This document shows positions 16,645-25,316 of a stretch of 48,128 nt of DNA, piece after piece. The notes beneath the pieces are model-generated. The model was not told the origin of the DNA. It made no database searches and worked only from the letters and a program-made list of their open reading frames with translations. The stretch is from an uncultured Steroidobacter sp. (lineage in GTDB: Bacteria > Pseudomonadota > Gammaproteobacteria > Steroidobacterales > Steroidobacteraceae), in the NCBI GenBank assembly GCA_937864115.1, contig CALMII010000033.1, forward strand, positions 1-48,128. The letters run 5' to 3'. Each line of letters starts with the position of its first letter. The stretch's first letter is position 1. The position numbers were made by a program, and so were the translations under genes.

Positions 16645-17798
16645 TACGCTTTCCTCAGTGCATCGACGATCTTCAGTTGCCACGCCTGTGCACAGGGCAG
16701 CGCGCCGGCAAGTGCGCCCAGGCCCACGGCCAGCAGCGCGCCGATGACGTAGGTGCTCGGCGGCATGCCCAGCGCGGGGAAGAACTGTTGTATGAGCTCC
16801 CCTAGTCCGGCAGCGACCGCAAATGCAAGGGCGATACCGATCGCGGCACCGAGCAGGGTCAGCAGCAACGTTTCCGCCAGCACCATGGCCGTGACCTGGA
16901 AACTCGAGAAGCCGAGCGTCTTCATCACCGCCAGTTCATTGGTGCGCTCGCGCACGGACTGTCCCATGGTGTTGGCGATCACCAGCAACATCGTGAAGAA
17001 GACAGCAGAGGCGACGGCGGTGACGATCGCGCCGATGTTGCCCATCTGGTTGGCGAAGCCCTGCACGAAGGCTTTTTCCGTCGTGGTCTTGGTCTCGGTC
17101 GAGGAGTTGGTGAACAGCGCGTCGATCCTGGCGGCGATCTCGGCGGAGCGGTCGGGATCGGCGATGCGCTCGACGATCCAGCCGATCTGGTCGCGACCGA
17201 AGGCGCGCGCTTCGTTCAGATAGTCGTACTGGAAATAGACAGAGGAGTTGTCGCCATTGGCAGCGTGGTAGATGGCGACGACTTTCAGATCCCAGGTGCC
17301 GCTGCCATCCGTCTTGGTCCAGATGCTGGAGCGCAGCGGAATCGTGTCGCCGACTTTCCAGCCGAACCGCTCGGCGACTGCACTGCCGACGATCGCGCCG
17401 GTGCGATCCGCCTCCCACGCGGCGCGCTCCGCGTCGGTGACCTTGTATTCGGGATATACCTCGAAAAACAGCTTCGGGTCGGCGGTCATGGCGACGATCT
17501 GGTTGCGGTCGTCCTGATAGACGCCGCCGAACCAGTCGTGCGACATCGCGACCCGCACGCCGTCGATGCTGCGCACGCGATTCAGATAGCTCTGCGGCAG
17601 CGACTGGATCAGCGACACCTTGTGGATGGTGACGAGCCGGTCGACCCCGGCGAGATCCGCGCCGCCCGTCAGTGCCGCGCGCATGGTCTGCAGGATGCCG
17701 AACAGCAGGAACGCCACGACGATGGACGCGAGCGTGAGCCACGTGCGCAGGCGCTTGCGTTGCAGGTTGGACCAGAGCAGGGGGAGATACTTGAACAT
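16644..17798 (-). CDS. ABC transporter permease (FtsX/MacB type), subunit 1
   Basis: Membrane protein of 384 residues starting at MFKYLPLLWSNLQRKRLRTW, with the first helix at about 20-40, a periplasmic domain to about residue 250, and three C-terminal helices. The FtsX motif is RERTNELAVMKTLGFSSFQV. It pairs with the next gene as the two halves of a heterodimeric permease served by one ATPase. A longer frame reaches 22 codons upstream into a repeat; the chosen Met fits the family. The gap to the ATPase gene upstream is about 160 bp and is filled by a palindromic GCAAAA element, unusual inside an operon. Confidence 0.88.
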   Translation of the reverse strand: MFKYLPLLWSNLQRKRLRTWLTLASIVVAFLLFGILQTMRAALTGGADLAGVDRLVTIHKVSLIQSLPQSYLNRVRSIDGVRVAMSHDWFGGVYQDDRNQIVAMTADPKLFFEVYPEYKVTDAERAAWEADRTGAIVGSAVAERFGWKVGDTIPLRSSIWTKTDGSGTWDLKVVAIYHAANGDNSSVYFQYDYLNEARAFGRDQIGWIVERIADPDRSAEIAARIDALFTNSSTETKTTTEKAFVQGFANQMGNIGAIVTAVASAVFFTMLLVIANTMGQSVRERTNELAVMKTLGFSSFQVTAMVLAETLLLTLLGAAIGIALAFAVAAGLGELIQQFFPALGMPPSTYVIGALLAVGLGALAGALPCAQAWQLKIVDALRKA

Positions 17799-17834
17799 TC
17801 CTGATTCACCTGCTGCCAGTGCGGAGAAGACGCG

Positions 17835-17955
17835 GAATGGCCGCAAAAGGCGCAAAAGGCGCAAAAGAGAAACCCGGATCAGAGAATGGACGTGCGCGCT
17901 GACTCTTCATTCCGGCCTCTCTTTTTTGCGCTTTTTGCGCCTTTTGCGGCCATTC
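17835..17955. repeat. GGCGCAAAA-type palindromic element, copy 3
   Basis: The left arm GAATGGCCGCAAAAGGCGCA continues with AAAGGCGCAAAAGAGA. The right arm TCTCTTTTTTGCGCTTTTTG continues GCGCCTTTTGCGGCCATTC. The outer arms are nearly perfect complements. It is inserted between the ATPase and first permease genes of one operon and ends 2 bp from the ATPase stop. Confidence 0.8.
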
Positions 17956-17957
17956 TC

Positions 17958-18647
17958 TTAGGCCGCCGCGCGAATCAACTGCCCCTTCTCCAGATGCAGC
18001 GTCCGCTTCGCGCACGCCGCGGCATGTGGATCGTGCGTGACCATGATGATGGTCTTGCCGTGCCGTTCGTTCAGCGCCCTGAGCAGGTCGAGGATTTCGT
18101 CGCCGGACTTGCGATCGAGATCGCCGGTCGGCTCGTCGCACAGCAGCAGCGTCGGATCGGAGACGATGGCGCGGGCGATGCCGACGCGCTGTTCCTGACC
18201 GCCGGACAGTTCGCGCGGCTTGTGCCGGGCGCGTTCGCTCAGGCCCACCAGACCCAGCGCGGCATTGGCGCGCTTGCGCCGTTCCGTCGCGGACAGCTTG
18301 GTGAGCAGCAGCGGCAGTTCGACATTGCGTTCCGCCGTCAGCACCGGCAGCAGGTTGTACATCTGGAAGACGAAGCCGACGTGATCGGCGCGCCAGCGGC
18401 CGAGCGCCGCGTCGCTCATCGTGTCGGTGCGCTGTCCGGCGATGTCGATGGTGCCGCCACTCGGGCGGTCGAGCCCGCCGATCAGATTGAGCAGCGTGGA
18501 TTTGCCGGAGCCGGATGGCCCCATGAGGGCGAGGAAATCGCCCCTGGGAATGTCGAGGTCGAGGGCGTGCAGCACATGCACGGTTTCGCTGCCGCGCCTG
18601 TAGTCCTTGGCCAGGCTGCGGATCTTCACGAGTGTCTCGTCAGTCAC
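17958..18647 (-). CDS. ABC transporter ATP-binding protein (LolD/MacB type)
   Basis: ATPase of 229 residues. Walker A GPSGSGKST at 43-51, signature LSGGQEQRVGIARAI, Walker B LLLCDEPTGDLD and the His switch VTHDPHAAACA are intact. It belongs to the small lipoprotein/macrolide-exporter class (LolD, MacB N-domain) that partners FtsX-type permeases, and the next two genes encode them. I chose the GTG start (VTDETLVKIRS), preceded by GAGGGAG at a good distance; a TTG six codons earlier is the alternative. It follows the adaptor gene by 80 bp, which contains a tight hairpin. Confidence 0.92.
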   Translation of the reverse strand: MTDETLVKIRSLAKDYRRGSETVHVLHALDLDIPRGDFLALMGPSGSGKSTLLNLIGGLDRPSGGTIDIAGQRTDTMSDAALGRWRADHVGFVFQMYNLLPVLTAERNVELPLLLTKLSATERRKRANAALGLVGLSERARHKPRELSGGQEQRVGIARAIVSDPTLLLCDEPTGDLDRKSGDEILDLLRALNERHGKTIIMVTHDPHAAACAKRTLHLEKGQLIRAAA

Positions 18648-18693
18648 GTCGGCTCCCTCGGTCAACGTTGCCAGTGCGTGCCATTGTTGCGGT

Positions 18694-18720
18694 CATCGAT
18701 GACAGCTCCTGTCATCGATG
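18694..18720. repeat. Tight 12-bp inverted repeat between adaptor and ATPase genes
   Basis: CATCGATGACAG and CTGTCATCGATG are exact complements with a 3-base loop. There is no T-run after it, so it is more likely an intercistronic RNA stabiliser, attenuator or operator than a terminator. Confidence 0.6.
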
Positions 18721-18727
18721 CGGCACA

Positions 18728-19960
18728 TCAGCCGGATTTCTGCTTGATGCTGCCGCCGTCCTTCAGACCCTCGACGGGCGTCGCCACGACGGTGTCGCCG
18801 GCATTGATGCCCGACAGCACTTCGATCTGGCCGTCGCGTTCGCCGCCGGTGCGTACGGCCACCCGTTCGACTTCATCGCCCTGGACTCGCCAGACGTAGC
18901 TGGTATCGCCTTCGCGAATCACCGCCGTGGCGGGCAGGCGCACGGAAGGACGTGTCGCGACGCTCTGCTCGACGCCGCGGTTCTCCAGGAAGCTCACCTT
19001 CACGCCCATGTCGGGCAGGATGCGCGGATCGAGCGCATCGAAGCCGATGCGCACGCGCACGGTGGCCTTCTGGCGATCCGCCGTCGGCACGATGTTGATG
19101 ACGTGACTCGGGATGGTCCAGTCGGGATAGGCATCGAGCACCGCTTCGGTCTTCTGCTCGTCCTGCACGCGATTGATGAAGGCCTCGTTCACGTCGACTT
19201 CGATCTCGCGCGAGGACATGTCGACGATGGTGGCGATGCCCGTACGCGTGAAGCCGCCGCCGGCGGAAATGGGCGACACCATTTCGCCGGGCTGCGCGTC
19301 CTTGGAGACGACCACGCCGTCGAAGGGCGCGCGGACCAGCAGATCCTCCAGATCCTGCGCCCGCACGCGCAGCGTGCCTTCGGCGACTTCGACGTCGCTG
19401 CGCAGCGATTCGAGGCGCGCGCGCGTCGCGGCCACTTCCGACTGCGAGGCGTCGAGCTGCGATTCGCTGACCAGCTTGTCGGCGCGCAACTGTTCGTTGC
19501 GGCGCAGGGTCCGTTCGGCTTCCGCGAGTCGTACCTTGACCTCTTCGAGCTTGATGCGCGCGGACTCGAGCTGGCGTTGCGACAGCGCATAAGTCTGCTT
19601 GGCAGTGCTGTCGTCGAGGCGCGCAATGAGCTGACCTTCCTTGACGTTCATGCCTTCCTCGATCATCACTTCGGCGACCTTGCCGGTGACTTTCGACGAC
19701 ACGGTGGCCTGCCGGCGCGCGACGACATAGCCCGATGCATTCAGCACCGCGGAACCGCCGCCGCTCGCGCCCGCTGCCGCAACGGCCGTTGCCGTTTCAA
19801 CTTCGACTGCCGGATTGCGCAGCAGCGCCCAGGCCGCGGCAGCAATGGCGATGGCCAGCACGATGATGAGGAACCCCTTGTAGGGCTTGCCCGAGTCCGA
19901 CGAGGGTTCGGGGCCGCGTTCGATGCGCAGACTGTCCAGCGCGTTCTGGTCGAGTGACAT
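18728..19960 (-). CDS. Periplasmic adaptor (HlyD/RND-type membrane fusion protein)
   Basis: Protein of 410 residues with an N-terminal membrane helix (about 29-47). Barrel-sandwich halves flank a long coiled-coil hairpin (about 115-215: TYALSQRQLESARIKLEEVK onward). The lipoyl half-motif RAPFDGVVVSKDAQPGEMVS follows, then beta-barrel and membrane-proximal domains. This is the MacA/HlyD-type adaptor joining an inner-membrane ABC pump to an outer-membrane channel. The downstream ATPase and two permeases complete a tripartite exporter; no TolC-type channel is in the window, so one encoded elsewhere must serve. The substrate is unknown; peptides, lipids or antibiotics are exported by relatives. 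Confidence 0.9.
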   Translation of the reverse strand: MSLDQNALDSLRIERGPEPSSDSGKPYKGFLIIVLAIAIAAAAWALLRNPAVEVETATAVAAAGASGGGSAVLNASGYVVARRQATVSSKVTGKVAEVMIEEGMNVKEGQLIARLDDSTAKQTYALSQRQLESARIKLEEVKVRLAEAERTLRRNEQLRADKLVSESQLDASQSEVAATRARLESLRSDVEVAEGTLRVRAQDLEDLLVRAPFDGVVVSKDAQPGEMVSPISAGGGFTRTGIATIVDMSSREIEVDVNEAFINRVQDEQKTEAVLDAYPDWTIPSHVINIVPTADRQKATVRVRIGFDALDPRILPDMGVKVSFLENRGVEQSVATRPSVRLPATAVIREGDTSYVWRVQGDEVERVAVRTGGERDGQIEVLSGINAGDTVVATPVEGLKDGGSIKQKSG

Positions 19961-20113
19961 GTGCGTTGTACTTTTTTCGAAGAAGCCGGAGGGCGCATCG
20001 GGAGAACGATGCGGCGGGATTCTAAAGGCTAAACTCCGGCGGCGTTAAGGCGGCACCGGCGAAATGCGCCAGATCGCCGGTCGAGGTCTGCAGGTCAGGT
20101 CTGTAAGTCTGGC

Positions 20114-20171
20114 CTGTAGGTCAGGCTTCAGCCTGACTCCTCAGAAAGGCCGGCTGAAGCCGGCCCCACAG
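20114..20171. repeat. REP composite element
   Basis: CTGTAGGTCAGGCTTCAGCC completes the GTCAGGC palindrome, followed after a short spacer by GGCCGGCTGAAGCCGGCCCC. The pair is the common two-module form in this window. It abuts the stop of the cytochrome c gene directly. A degenerate AGGTCAGGTCTGTAAGTC run precedes it. Confidence 0.8.
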
Positions 20172-21035
20172 CTACGGCAGTTGCACCGCTCCCTGCTTCG
20201 CAAAGGCATCGAGATACCCGCGGATCGCGCCGATTTCCTCGTCGGTGAAATGTGCGAAGCGGGCCCGGGCGACTTCCGACATCAGTCCCAGGTCGCGATC
20301 GCCCAGGCCCTTGCCGTGACGCATCAGCCGGGTGAAATCATTGTCCGAATAGGCTGCGACGATCGCGAGGTTCGGTGTTTTCAGGTAGTCCCAGCCTTCC
20401 AGTCGCGCGCCATGGCATTCGGTGCAGGACGTCATCACGAGATAGCGGCCCTGCGAGAGCGGATCGGCCGCGTTCGGCGCCGGCACGTACGGCAGATCGG
20501 CGATCCGCTGCGCCTGCGGCGTGAACTGGCCGGTGACGATGCCGACGCGACCGAGCGGACGAACGTCCGTGAGGCGCTCGATGCCGTCGGTTTCGGGGAA
20601 GCTGCGAACGTAGGCCACGATGGCGGCGAGATCGTCGTCGGTCAGGTGCCTGAACATCGTGGAGGGCATGATCCAGGCGCTGGTGCCGTCGTGCTTGATG
20701 CCGTGGCGGATCAGACGTTCGAGTTCGGCATCGGTGTAGTCCTTGACCGCGCTGGTCAGATTGGGCGCCGTGATGTGCACGATGCCGGGCTTGTCGAAGA
20801 GATCGGTGCCGGTGAGATCGTGCCCGTGACATTCCGTGCAGCCATACACGGTGGCGAGCCGCTCGCCGCGGCGCACCGAATCGCGGTCACTCGGGGCGTT
20901 GAATGAACCGGGCGGAATGTCGTAGGTGCGCGCGACGACGCGTTGCGATGCAACGAACAGCCACGCCGCAGCACACAGCAGCAATGCGGCGGCCGAGGCC
21001 ACGGTGACACCGAGCCACTTGAGGAATCGTTTCAT
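20172..21035 (-). CDS. Di-haem cytochrome c, membrane-anchored
   Basis: Protein of 287 residues starting at MKRFLKWLGV, with an N-terminal helix (about 9-30) that serves as signal or anchor. Two cytochrome c domains each have a CTECH haem-binding motif: GCTECHGHDLTG near residue 70 and SCTECHGARLEG near 207. Likely Met ligands follow in IMPSTMF and LGLMSE. Such tandem cytochromes transfer electrons in the periplasm, often for dehydrogenases, but no dehydrogenase is adjacent. A longer upstream frame lacks a better start. The gene is probably transcribed alone: the kinase upstream ends 114 bp away. Confidence 0.87.
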   Translation of the reverse strand: MKRFLKWLGVTVASAAALLLCAAAWLFVASQRVVARTYDIPPGSFNAPSDRDSVRRGERLATVYGCTECHGHDLTGTDLFDKPGIVHITAPNLTSAVKDYTDAELERLIRHGIKHDGTSAWIMPSTMFRHLTDDDLAAIVAYVRSFPETDGIERLTDVRPLGRVGIVTGQFTPQAQRIADLPYVPAPNAADPLSQGRYLVMTSCTECHGARLEGWDYLKTPNLAIVAAYSDNDFTRLMRHGKGLGDRDLGLMSEVARARFAHFTDEEIGAIRGYLDAFAKQGAVQLP

Positions 21036-21149
21036 GGAAGCACCAGCGAAGGACGTCGGTGCAAGTCTCTGCGGAAACCCGCCACGAACCATCGATCTGA
21101 GGAGCCATGGCGAAGAGCCACGACTGCCCGGACGCTGGTGAATCGACGG

Positions 21150-22271
21150 TCAGGTTGGCGCGGTCGCCGACAGCAGTGCGTCGCTCAGCGGCAATGTCGG
21201 CAGCGTGAAACAGATCAGCGCGCCCTGATCAGGTTTCGCATCGGCCCAGACCCGTCCGCCATGACGCTCGATGATGCGCTGGACCGTCGCCAGTCCGATG
21301 CCGGAGCCTTCGAACTCGTTGGTGCCATGCAGCCGCTGAAACGGCTTGAACAGTTTCTGTTCATACGCCATGTCGAAACCGGCGCCGTTGTCGCGTACGA
21401 AAAACGTCGCCATGTGGCCGGCAGTCTGCTGGCCGATTTCGATGCGCGCGTCGGCCGTTTTCGCGGTGAACTTCCAGGCATTGCCGATCAGATTCGCGAG
21501 CAGGTCGCCGATCAGCCGGCGATCGCCATGGGCAGTCATGCCCGGCTGGATGGCGATGTGGACGTTGCGCTGCGGATCGGCGTGATGCAGATCGGCCACG
21601 ACATCGGCGGCCAGCGCGCTGACATCGAGAATCTCGCGATGCAGGGTGTGCCGCGAGATGCGCGACAGCGCCAGCAGCGCCTCGATCAGTTCCGACATCT
21701 TTTTCACGCTGGCCTGGATGCGTGTCAGGCGCTCGCGCTGCTGATCGTTCACCGAACTGCCGAGCGATATTTCCAGCATGCCGGCCTGTCCGGCGATGGT
21801 CGACAGCGGCGAACGCAGATCATGCGAGACGGACGCCGTGAAGGCTTCCAGTTCGCGGTTGGCGCGTGCCAGCATTTCGTTCGCTTCGCGCAGCTGCTTC
21901 TGGCCCGGCGACTGGACGATGCCCGGCCAGGCGCGCCAGAGCATCGCGGCGGTCGGCAGCGATGCGGCGGCCGTGGCGAGTTTCAGCAGTCCTTCGAGCC
22001 AGTACTGCGCATGCCAGACGTTCCACACATCCATCGCATGCGTCAGGCCGCACAGCGCGATGAAGATGCTGAACCACAGGAACAGGGCATTGAACGGCAG
22101 ATCGCGCCGGCGTCGCGCGATGCGCAGCAGGACGAAGGGAATCGCGAGATAGGCGGCCGCGATCAGCAGGTCGGGCACGACATTCAGCCACAGGACTTCC
22201 GGCGTCCACAGGTAGCAGTGCCCGTGCGGCATGAAATGGCGGGTACTGAAAAAGGGAACGTCGGGTTCCAT
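21150..22271 (-). CDS. Sensor histidine kinase with ethylene-receptor-like membrane domain
   Basis: Kinase of 373 residues. Three N-terminal helices (about 27-50, 60-82, 92-115) match the ethylene-binding domain of plant ETR1. D34, Y41, I44 and P45 and the CGLTH motif with C74 and H78 reproduce ETR1 D25, Y32, I35, P36, C65 and H69 with identical spacing; C and H are the copper ligands there. A short coiled-coil linker leads to a HisKA domain (VSHDLRSPLSTIAG, H150) and an ATPase domain with N box NLIGNAWKFT, DNGAGFDM and GSGIGLATV. Ethylene sensing here is inference; bacterial members may bind another small ligand through copper. The start MEPDVPFF has AGGAG upstream. No response regulator is adjacent. 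Confidence 0.88.
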   Translation of the reverse strand: MEPDVPFFSTRHFMPHGHCYLWTPEVLWLNVVPDLLIAAAYLAIPFVLLRIARRRRDLPFNALFLWFSIFIALCGLTHAMDVWNVWHAQYWLEGLLKLATAAASLPTAAMLWRAWPGIVQSPGQKQLREANEMLARANRELEAFTASVSHDLRSPLSTIAGQAGMLEISLGSSVNDQQRERLTRIQASVKKMSELIEALLALSRISRHTLHREILDVSALAADVVADLHHADPQRNVHIAIQPGMTAHGDRRLIGDLLANLIGNAWKFTAKTADARIEIGQQTAGHMATFFVRDNGAGFDMAYEQKLFKPFQRLHGTNEFEGSGIGLATVQRIIERHGGRVWADAKPDQGALICFTLPTLPLSDALLSATAPT

Positions 22272-22456
22272 CGCTCTGGCTCCTGTCGATTCGCGGTCGC
22301 TGCCTTGCGCGATGAACCATTCTCCCGGGCTCGATTGCAGGGGCAATCAGACCGGGGCGGAATCTGGCGGCGGCGTTGCCCGTGTCGTCTCAGCTCAGGC
22401 TGAGTTTTCGGCAGATAAAGTAACCGCAGCCGCGACGTATCGGAAGACGGCGACGG

Positions 22457-23725
22457 CTATTGCAGCGCCTGATACACCAGATTGCGCATGATCGAGCGAT
22501 AGTAGGTGCGGCGCTCGATGTTGAGTTCCTGCAGCATCATGATGGCGATGAGCTGCTCCTGCGGATCGATCCAGAAGTAGGGGCCGGTGGCGCCGCCCCA
22601 GAAGTAGTCGCCGATCGAACCCGGTACCGAGGCGCGACCGCTTTCGATGCGCACACCCACGCCGAGGCCGTAGCCCTGGCCGAGCTGCGGCAACGGCGCC
22701 GTCAATCCCAGTTCCTGCACGAAACCGCCATAGCCGACGCCGGGCGGCAGATGGTTGTGGGTCATGAGTTCGACGGACTTTCGCGACAGCAGACGCACGC
22801 CATCGAGTTCGCCGCCGTTGAGCAGCATGCGACAGAAGCGTGCGTAGTCGTTCGCGGTCGACAGCAGTCCGCCGCCGCCCGAGAACCATTTCGGCGGCTT
22901 CGCGGGGTTGTAGCCGACGACGACCGCCGGACTGCCCGGCGCGCGCTGCGGCTCGGCGAGTCGCGATACCTGTTCGTCGTTCAACAGAAACGCCGTGTCC
23001 GGCATCCGCAACGGCTTCGCGATGCGCTGCGTGACGAACTGGTTCAGGTCCATGCCGGAGATCACTTCGACGATGCGGCCGAGCACGTCGGTGGACATGC
23101 CGTATTCGAAGGTCGTGCCGGGTTGATAGGCGAGCGGCAGCTTCGCCAGTTTGTCGATCAGTTCGGCATTGGTCTGCTGGTCGTCCATCGTGTTCGCCGC
23201 GCGGTTGGCGCGCTGCACGAGCGAGTCGCCGAAGATGCCGTAGGTGAAGCCGGAGGTGTGGCGCATCAGGTCCTGCACCGTCATTTCGCGCTTTGAGGGT
23301 TCGAGCACGAGCGTGCGTTCGCCGCCGTCGTTCTTTTCCACGCCGACCTGCAGCTGTTTCAGTTGCGGCAGATATTTCGACACGGGATCGCCGAGCTGCA
23401 GCCGGCCTTCTTCCATGAGCATGAGCGCGGCGACCGACGTCACCGGCTTGGTCATCGAAGCGATGCGGAAGATGCCGTTCGCGGGCATCGCCGCGTTCTT
23501 TTCCTTGTCGCGCGCGCCGAAGTGCTTCGCATAGGCGACCTGGTCCTTGCGCACGATCAGCACCACGGCGCCAGGGATGACGCCGTCGCGAACGTCGCCT
23601 TCAAATTTTTCCGTGAGACGGTCGAGACGTTCCGGCGAAAAACCGGCAGCGGCCGGTGTGGCGGACGAGGCGGTCGTGGCATTCATGATCAACACCGTGG
23701 CAAGCAAGGGCACGATCGATTTCAT
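22457..23725 (-). CDS. Secreted serine hydrolase, beta-lactamase class C family
   Basis: Protein of 422 residues with a signal peptide (about 1-25). The serine nucleophile is S90 in SMTK (RIASMTKPVTS) and the second motif is YGMSTDVLG, matching class C beta-lactamase/esterase folds (EstB, penicillin-binding-protein-like). C-terminal segment GDYFWGGATGPYFWIDP resembles the usual third-motif region of this family. Typical activities are esterase, D-amino-acid peptidase or beta-lactam hydrolysis; the substrate cannot be fixed. It follows the GntP permease gene by 13 bp on the same strand, so the two probably form an operon and may share a carboxylate or ester substrate. Confidence 0.87.
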   Translation of the reverse strand: MKSIVPLLATVLIMNATTASSATPAAAGFSPERLDRLTEKFEGDVRDGVIPGAVVLIVRKDQVAYAKHFGARDKEKNAAMPANGIFRIASMTKPVTSVAALMLMEEGRLQLGDPVSKYLPQLKQLQVGVEKNDGGERTLVLEPSKREMTVQDLMRHTSGFTYGIFGDSLVQRANRAANTMDDQQTNAELIDKLAKLPLAYQPGTTFEYGMSTDVLGRIVEVISGMDLNQFVTQRIAKPLRMPDTAFLLNDEQVSRLAEPQRAPGSPAVVVGYNPAKPPKWFSGGGGLLSTANDYARFCRMLLNGGELDGVRLLSRKSVELMTHNHLPPGVGYGGFVQELGLTAPLPQLGQGYGLGVGVRIESGRASVPGSIGDYFWGGATGPYFWIDPQEQLIAIMMLQELNIERRTYYRSIMRNLVYQALQ

Positions 23726-23738
23726 CGTTCATCTCCGG

Positions 23739-25130
23739 TCATACCAGACCCGTGAGGTAGTAGAGCGCGATCACCGCGAAGACGGCGAGCGTCTTGATGC
23801 AGGTGATCGCGAAGATGTCCTTGTAGGACTGCCGGTGCGTCAGGCCGGTGACTGCCAGCAGCGTGATGACGGCGCCGTTGTGCGGCAGCGTGTCCATGCC
23901 GCCGCTGGCCATCGCGGCCACGCGATGCAGTACGTCGGGAGGAATGCCTGCGGCCTGCGCAGCGGACATGAACTGTTCCGACATTGCCGCGAGCGCGATG
24001 CTCAGTCCGCCCGAGGCCGAGCCCGTGACGCCGGCGAGCGTGGTCACGGTGATCGCCTCGTTCACCAGCGGATCGGGAATCGCCATCAATGCATTCTTGA
24101 TGACGAGAAAGCCGGGCAAGGCGGCGATGACCGCGCCGAAGCCATATTCGGATGCCGTATTCATCGACGCCAGCAGCGCGCCGCTCACCGCCGTCTTCGT
24201 GCCGTCGGCAAGTTTCTGCAGCAGCGGACGGAACGCGAACGCCAGCACCGTGAGGATGCCTGCGACCAGCGCGCCCATCACGGCCCAGATCGCCGTCACC
24301 GACGACACCTGCGTCACCAGCGGCTGCGCAAGTCCTGCGAGCTGCGTTTCGAGGACCGGCTCGTGCACGCGCGGAATCCAGCGCGTCAGGAGCAGATTCG
24401 CGACGCCCACGACCACGAGCGGCAGGATCGCGATCGCGGGATTGACGACCTGCGTCGCCGGCAGCGGTTCGGGTTCGTTGCTGTGTCCTGCGCCATATCC
24501 TTCGCCATTGCGCTGCGCGACGCGACGGCGCCAGTCGAGATACGCCATGCCCGCCGCCAGCACGAGAGCGGCGCCGCACAGTCCCAGCATCGGCGCGGCC
24601 CAGGCAGTGGTGCCGAAGAACGTCGTCGGAATGATGTTCTGGATCTGCGGCGTGCCCGGCAGCGCATCCATGGTGAACGTGAACGCGCCGAGCGCGATGG
24701 TGCCGGGAATCAGGCGCTTCGGAATGTTGCCGCGCCGGAACATTTCCGCGGCGAAGGGATAGGCCGCGAAGACCACCACGAACAGCGAGACGCCGCCATA
24801 AGTCAGTACCGCGCAGATCAGCACGATGGACAGCATGGCGCGCTGTTGGCCGAGCGCGCGGATGACGGCGGCGGAGATCGACTGCGCGAAGCCCGACATC
24901 TCGATCAGCTTGCCGAACACCGCGCCGAGCAGGAACACGGGGAAGTAGAGCTTCAGGAATCCAACCATGCGCTCCATGAACAGTCCGGTGAAAACCGGAG
25001 CGACGGCCGATGGATCCGTCAGCAGCACGGCCAGCAACGCAGCGAGCGGCGCGAACAGGATCACGCTGTAGCCGCGATAGGCCGCGATCATCAGCAGCGC
25101 CAATGCGCCAATCGCGATGACGAAGCTCAT
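23739..25130 (-). CDS. GntP-family carboxylate:H+ symporter
   Basis: Inner-membrane permease of 463 residues with about 12 hydrophobic helices. GntP-type features include TYGGVSLFVVVFAAYPFAAE, the LPGTPQIQNIIPTTFFGT loop, and C-terminal ASGGMDTLPHNGAVITLL. GntP relatives import gluconate, hydroxybutyrate and similar acids with protons. A charged cytoplasmic loop (DWRRRVAQRNGEG onward) splits the halves. It is the first gene of a likely two-gene operon with the serine hydrolase, which fits release of an acid from an ester followed by uptake, but this link is inference. Confidence 0.88.
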   Translation of the reverse strand: MSFVIAIGALALLMIAAYRGYSVILFAPLAALLAVLLTDPSAVAPVFTGLFMERMVGFLKLYFPVFLLGAVFGKLIEMSGFAQSISAAVIRALGQQRAMLSIVLICAVLTYGGVSLFVVVFAAYPFAAEMFRRGNIPKRLIPGTIALGAFTFTMDALPGTPQIQNIIPTTFFGTTAWAAPMLGLCGAALVLAAGMAYLDWRRRVAQRNGEGYGAGHSNEPEPLPATQVVNPAIAILPLVVVGVANLLLTRWIPRVHEPVLETQLAGLAQPLVTQVSSVTAIWAVMGALVAGILTVLAFAFRPLLQKLADGTKTAVSGALLASMNTASEYGFGAVIAALPGFLVIKNALMAIPDPLVNEAITVTTLAGVTGSASGGLSIALAAMSEQFMSAAQAAGIPPDVLHRVAAMASGGMDTLPHNGAVITLLAVTGLTHRQSYKDIFAITCIKTLAVFAVIALYYLTGLV

Positions 25131-25268
25131 CAGGATCCCCCGGAACGCCGATCGAATTAATTCATCAGTTGATGAGTTTCGGCGGAGAGTGCCCCGGCAG
25201 GCTGGCAGTTGTCAATTTGGGCGAAGACGGAGGGTTTCGAGCGGGGATCACGGAAGAGGAAGGTTTCA

Positions 25269-25293
25269 CACGGAGATCACGGAGACCACGGAG
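25269..25293. repeat. CACGGAG short tandem repeats
   Basis: Three CACGGAG units spaced by two bases (CACGGAGATCACGGAGACCA then CGGAG) lie 140 bp upstream of the GntP gene start. Similar short triplicated repeats occur between genes in many environmental bacteria. The function is unknown. Confidence 0.6.
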
Positions 25294-25316
25294 TTAAAGA
25301 TGGGGAAGAGCTTCTT

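Noticed and set aside
21036..21149. GGTGCAAGTCTCTGCGGAAACCCGCCAC between the kinase and cytochrome genes resembled parts of a cobalamin riboswitch or the intron-like GGTGCAAATCCCACC.
   Set aside because: The conserved riboswitch blocks do not appear in order and the orientation is opposite to the cytochrome gene it should control. It does not match the intron-like sequence beyond a few bases.
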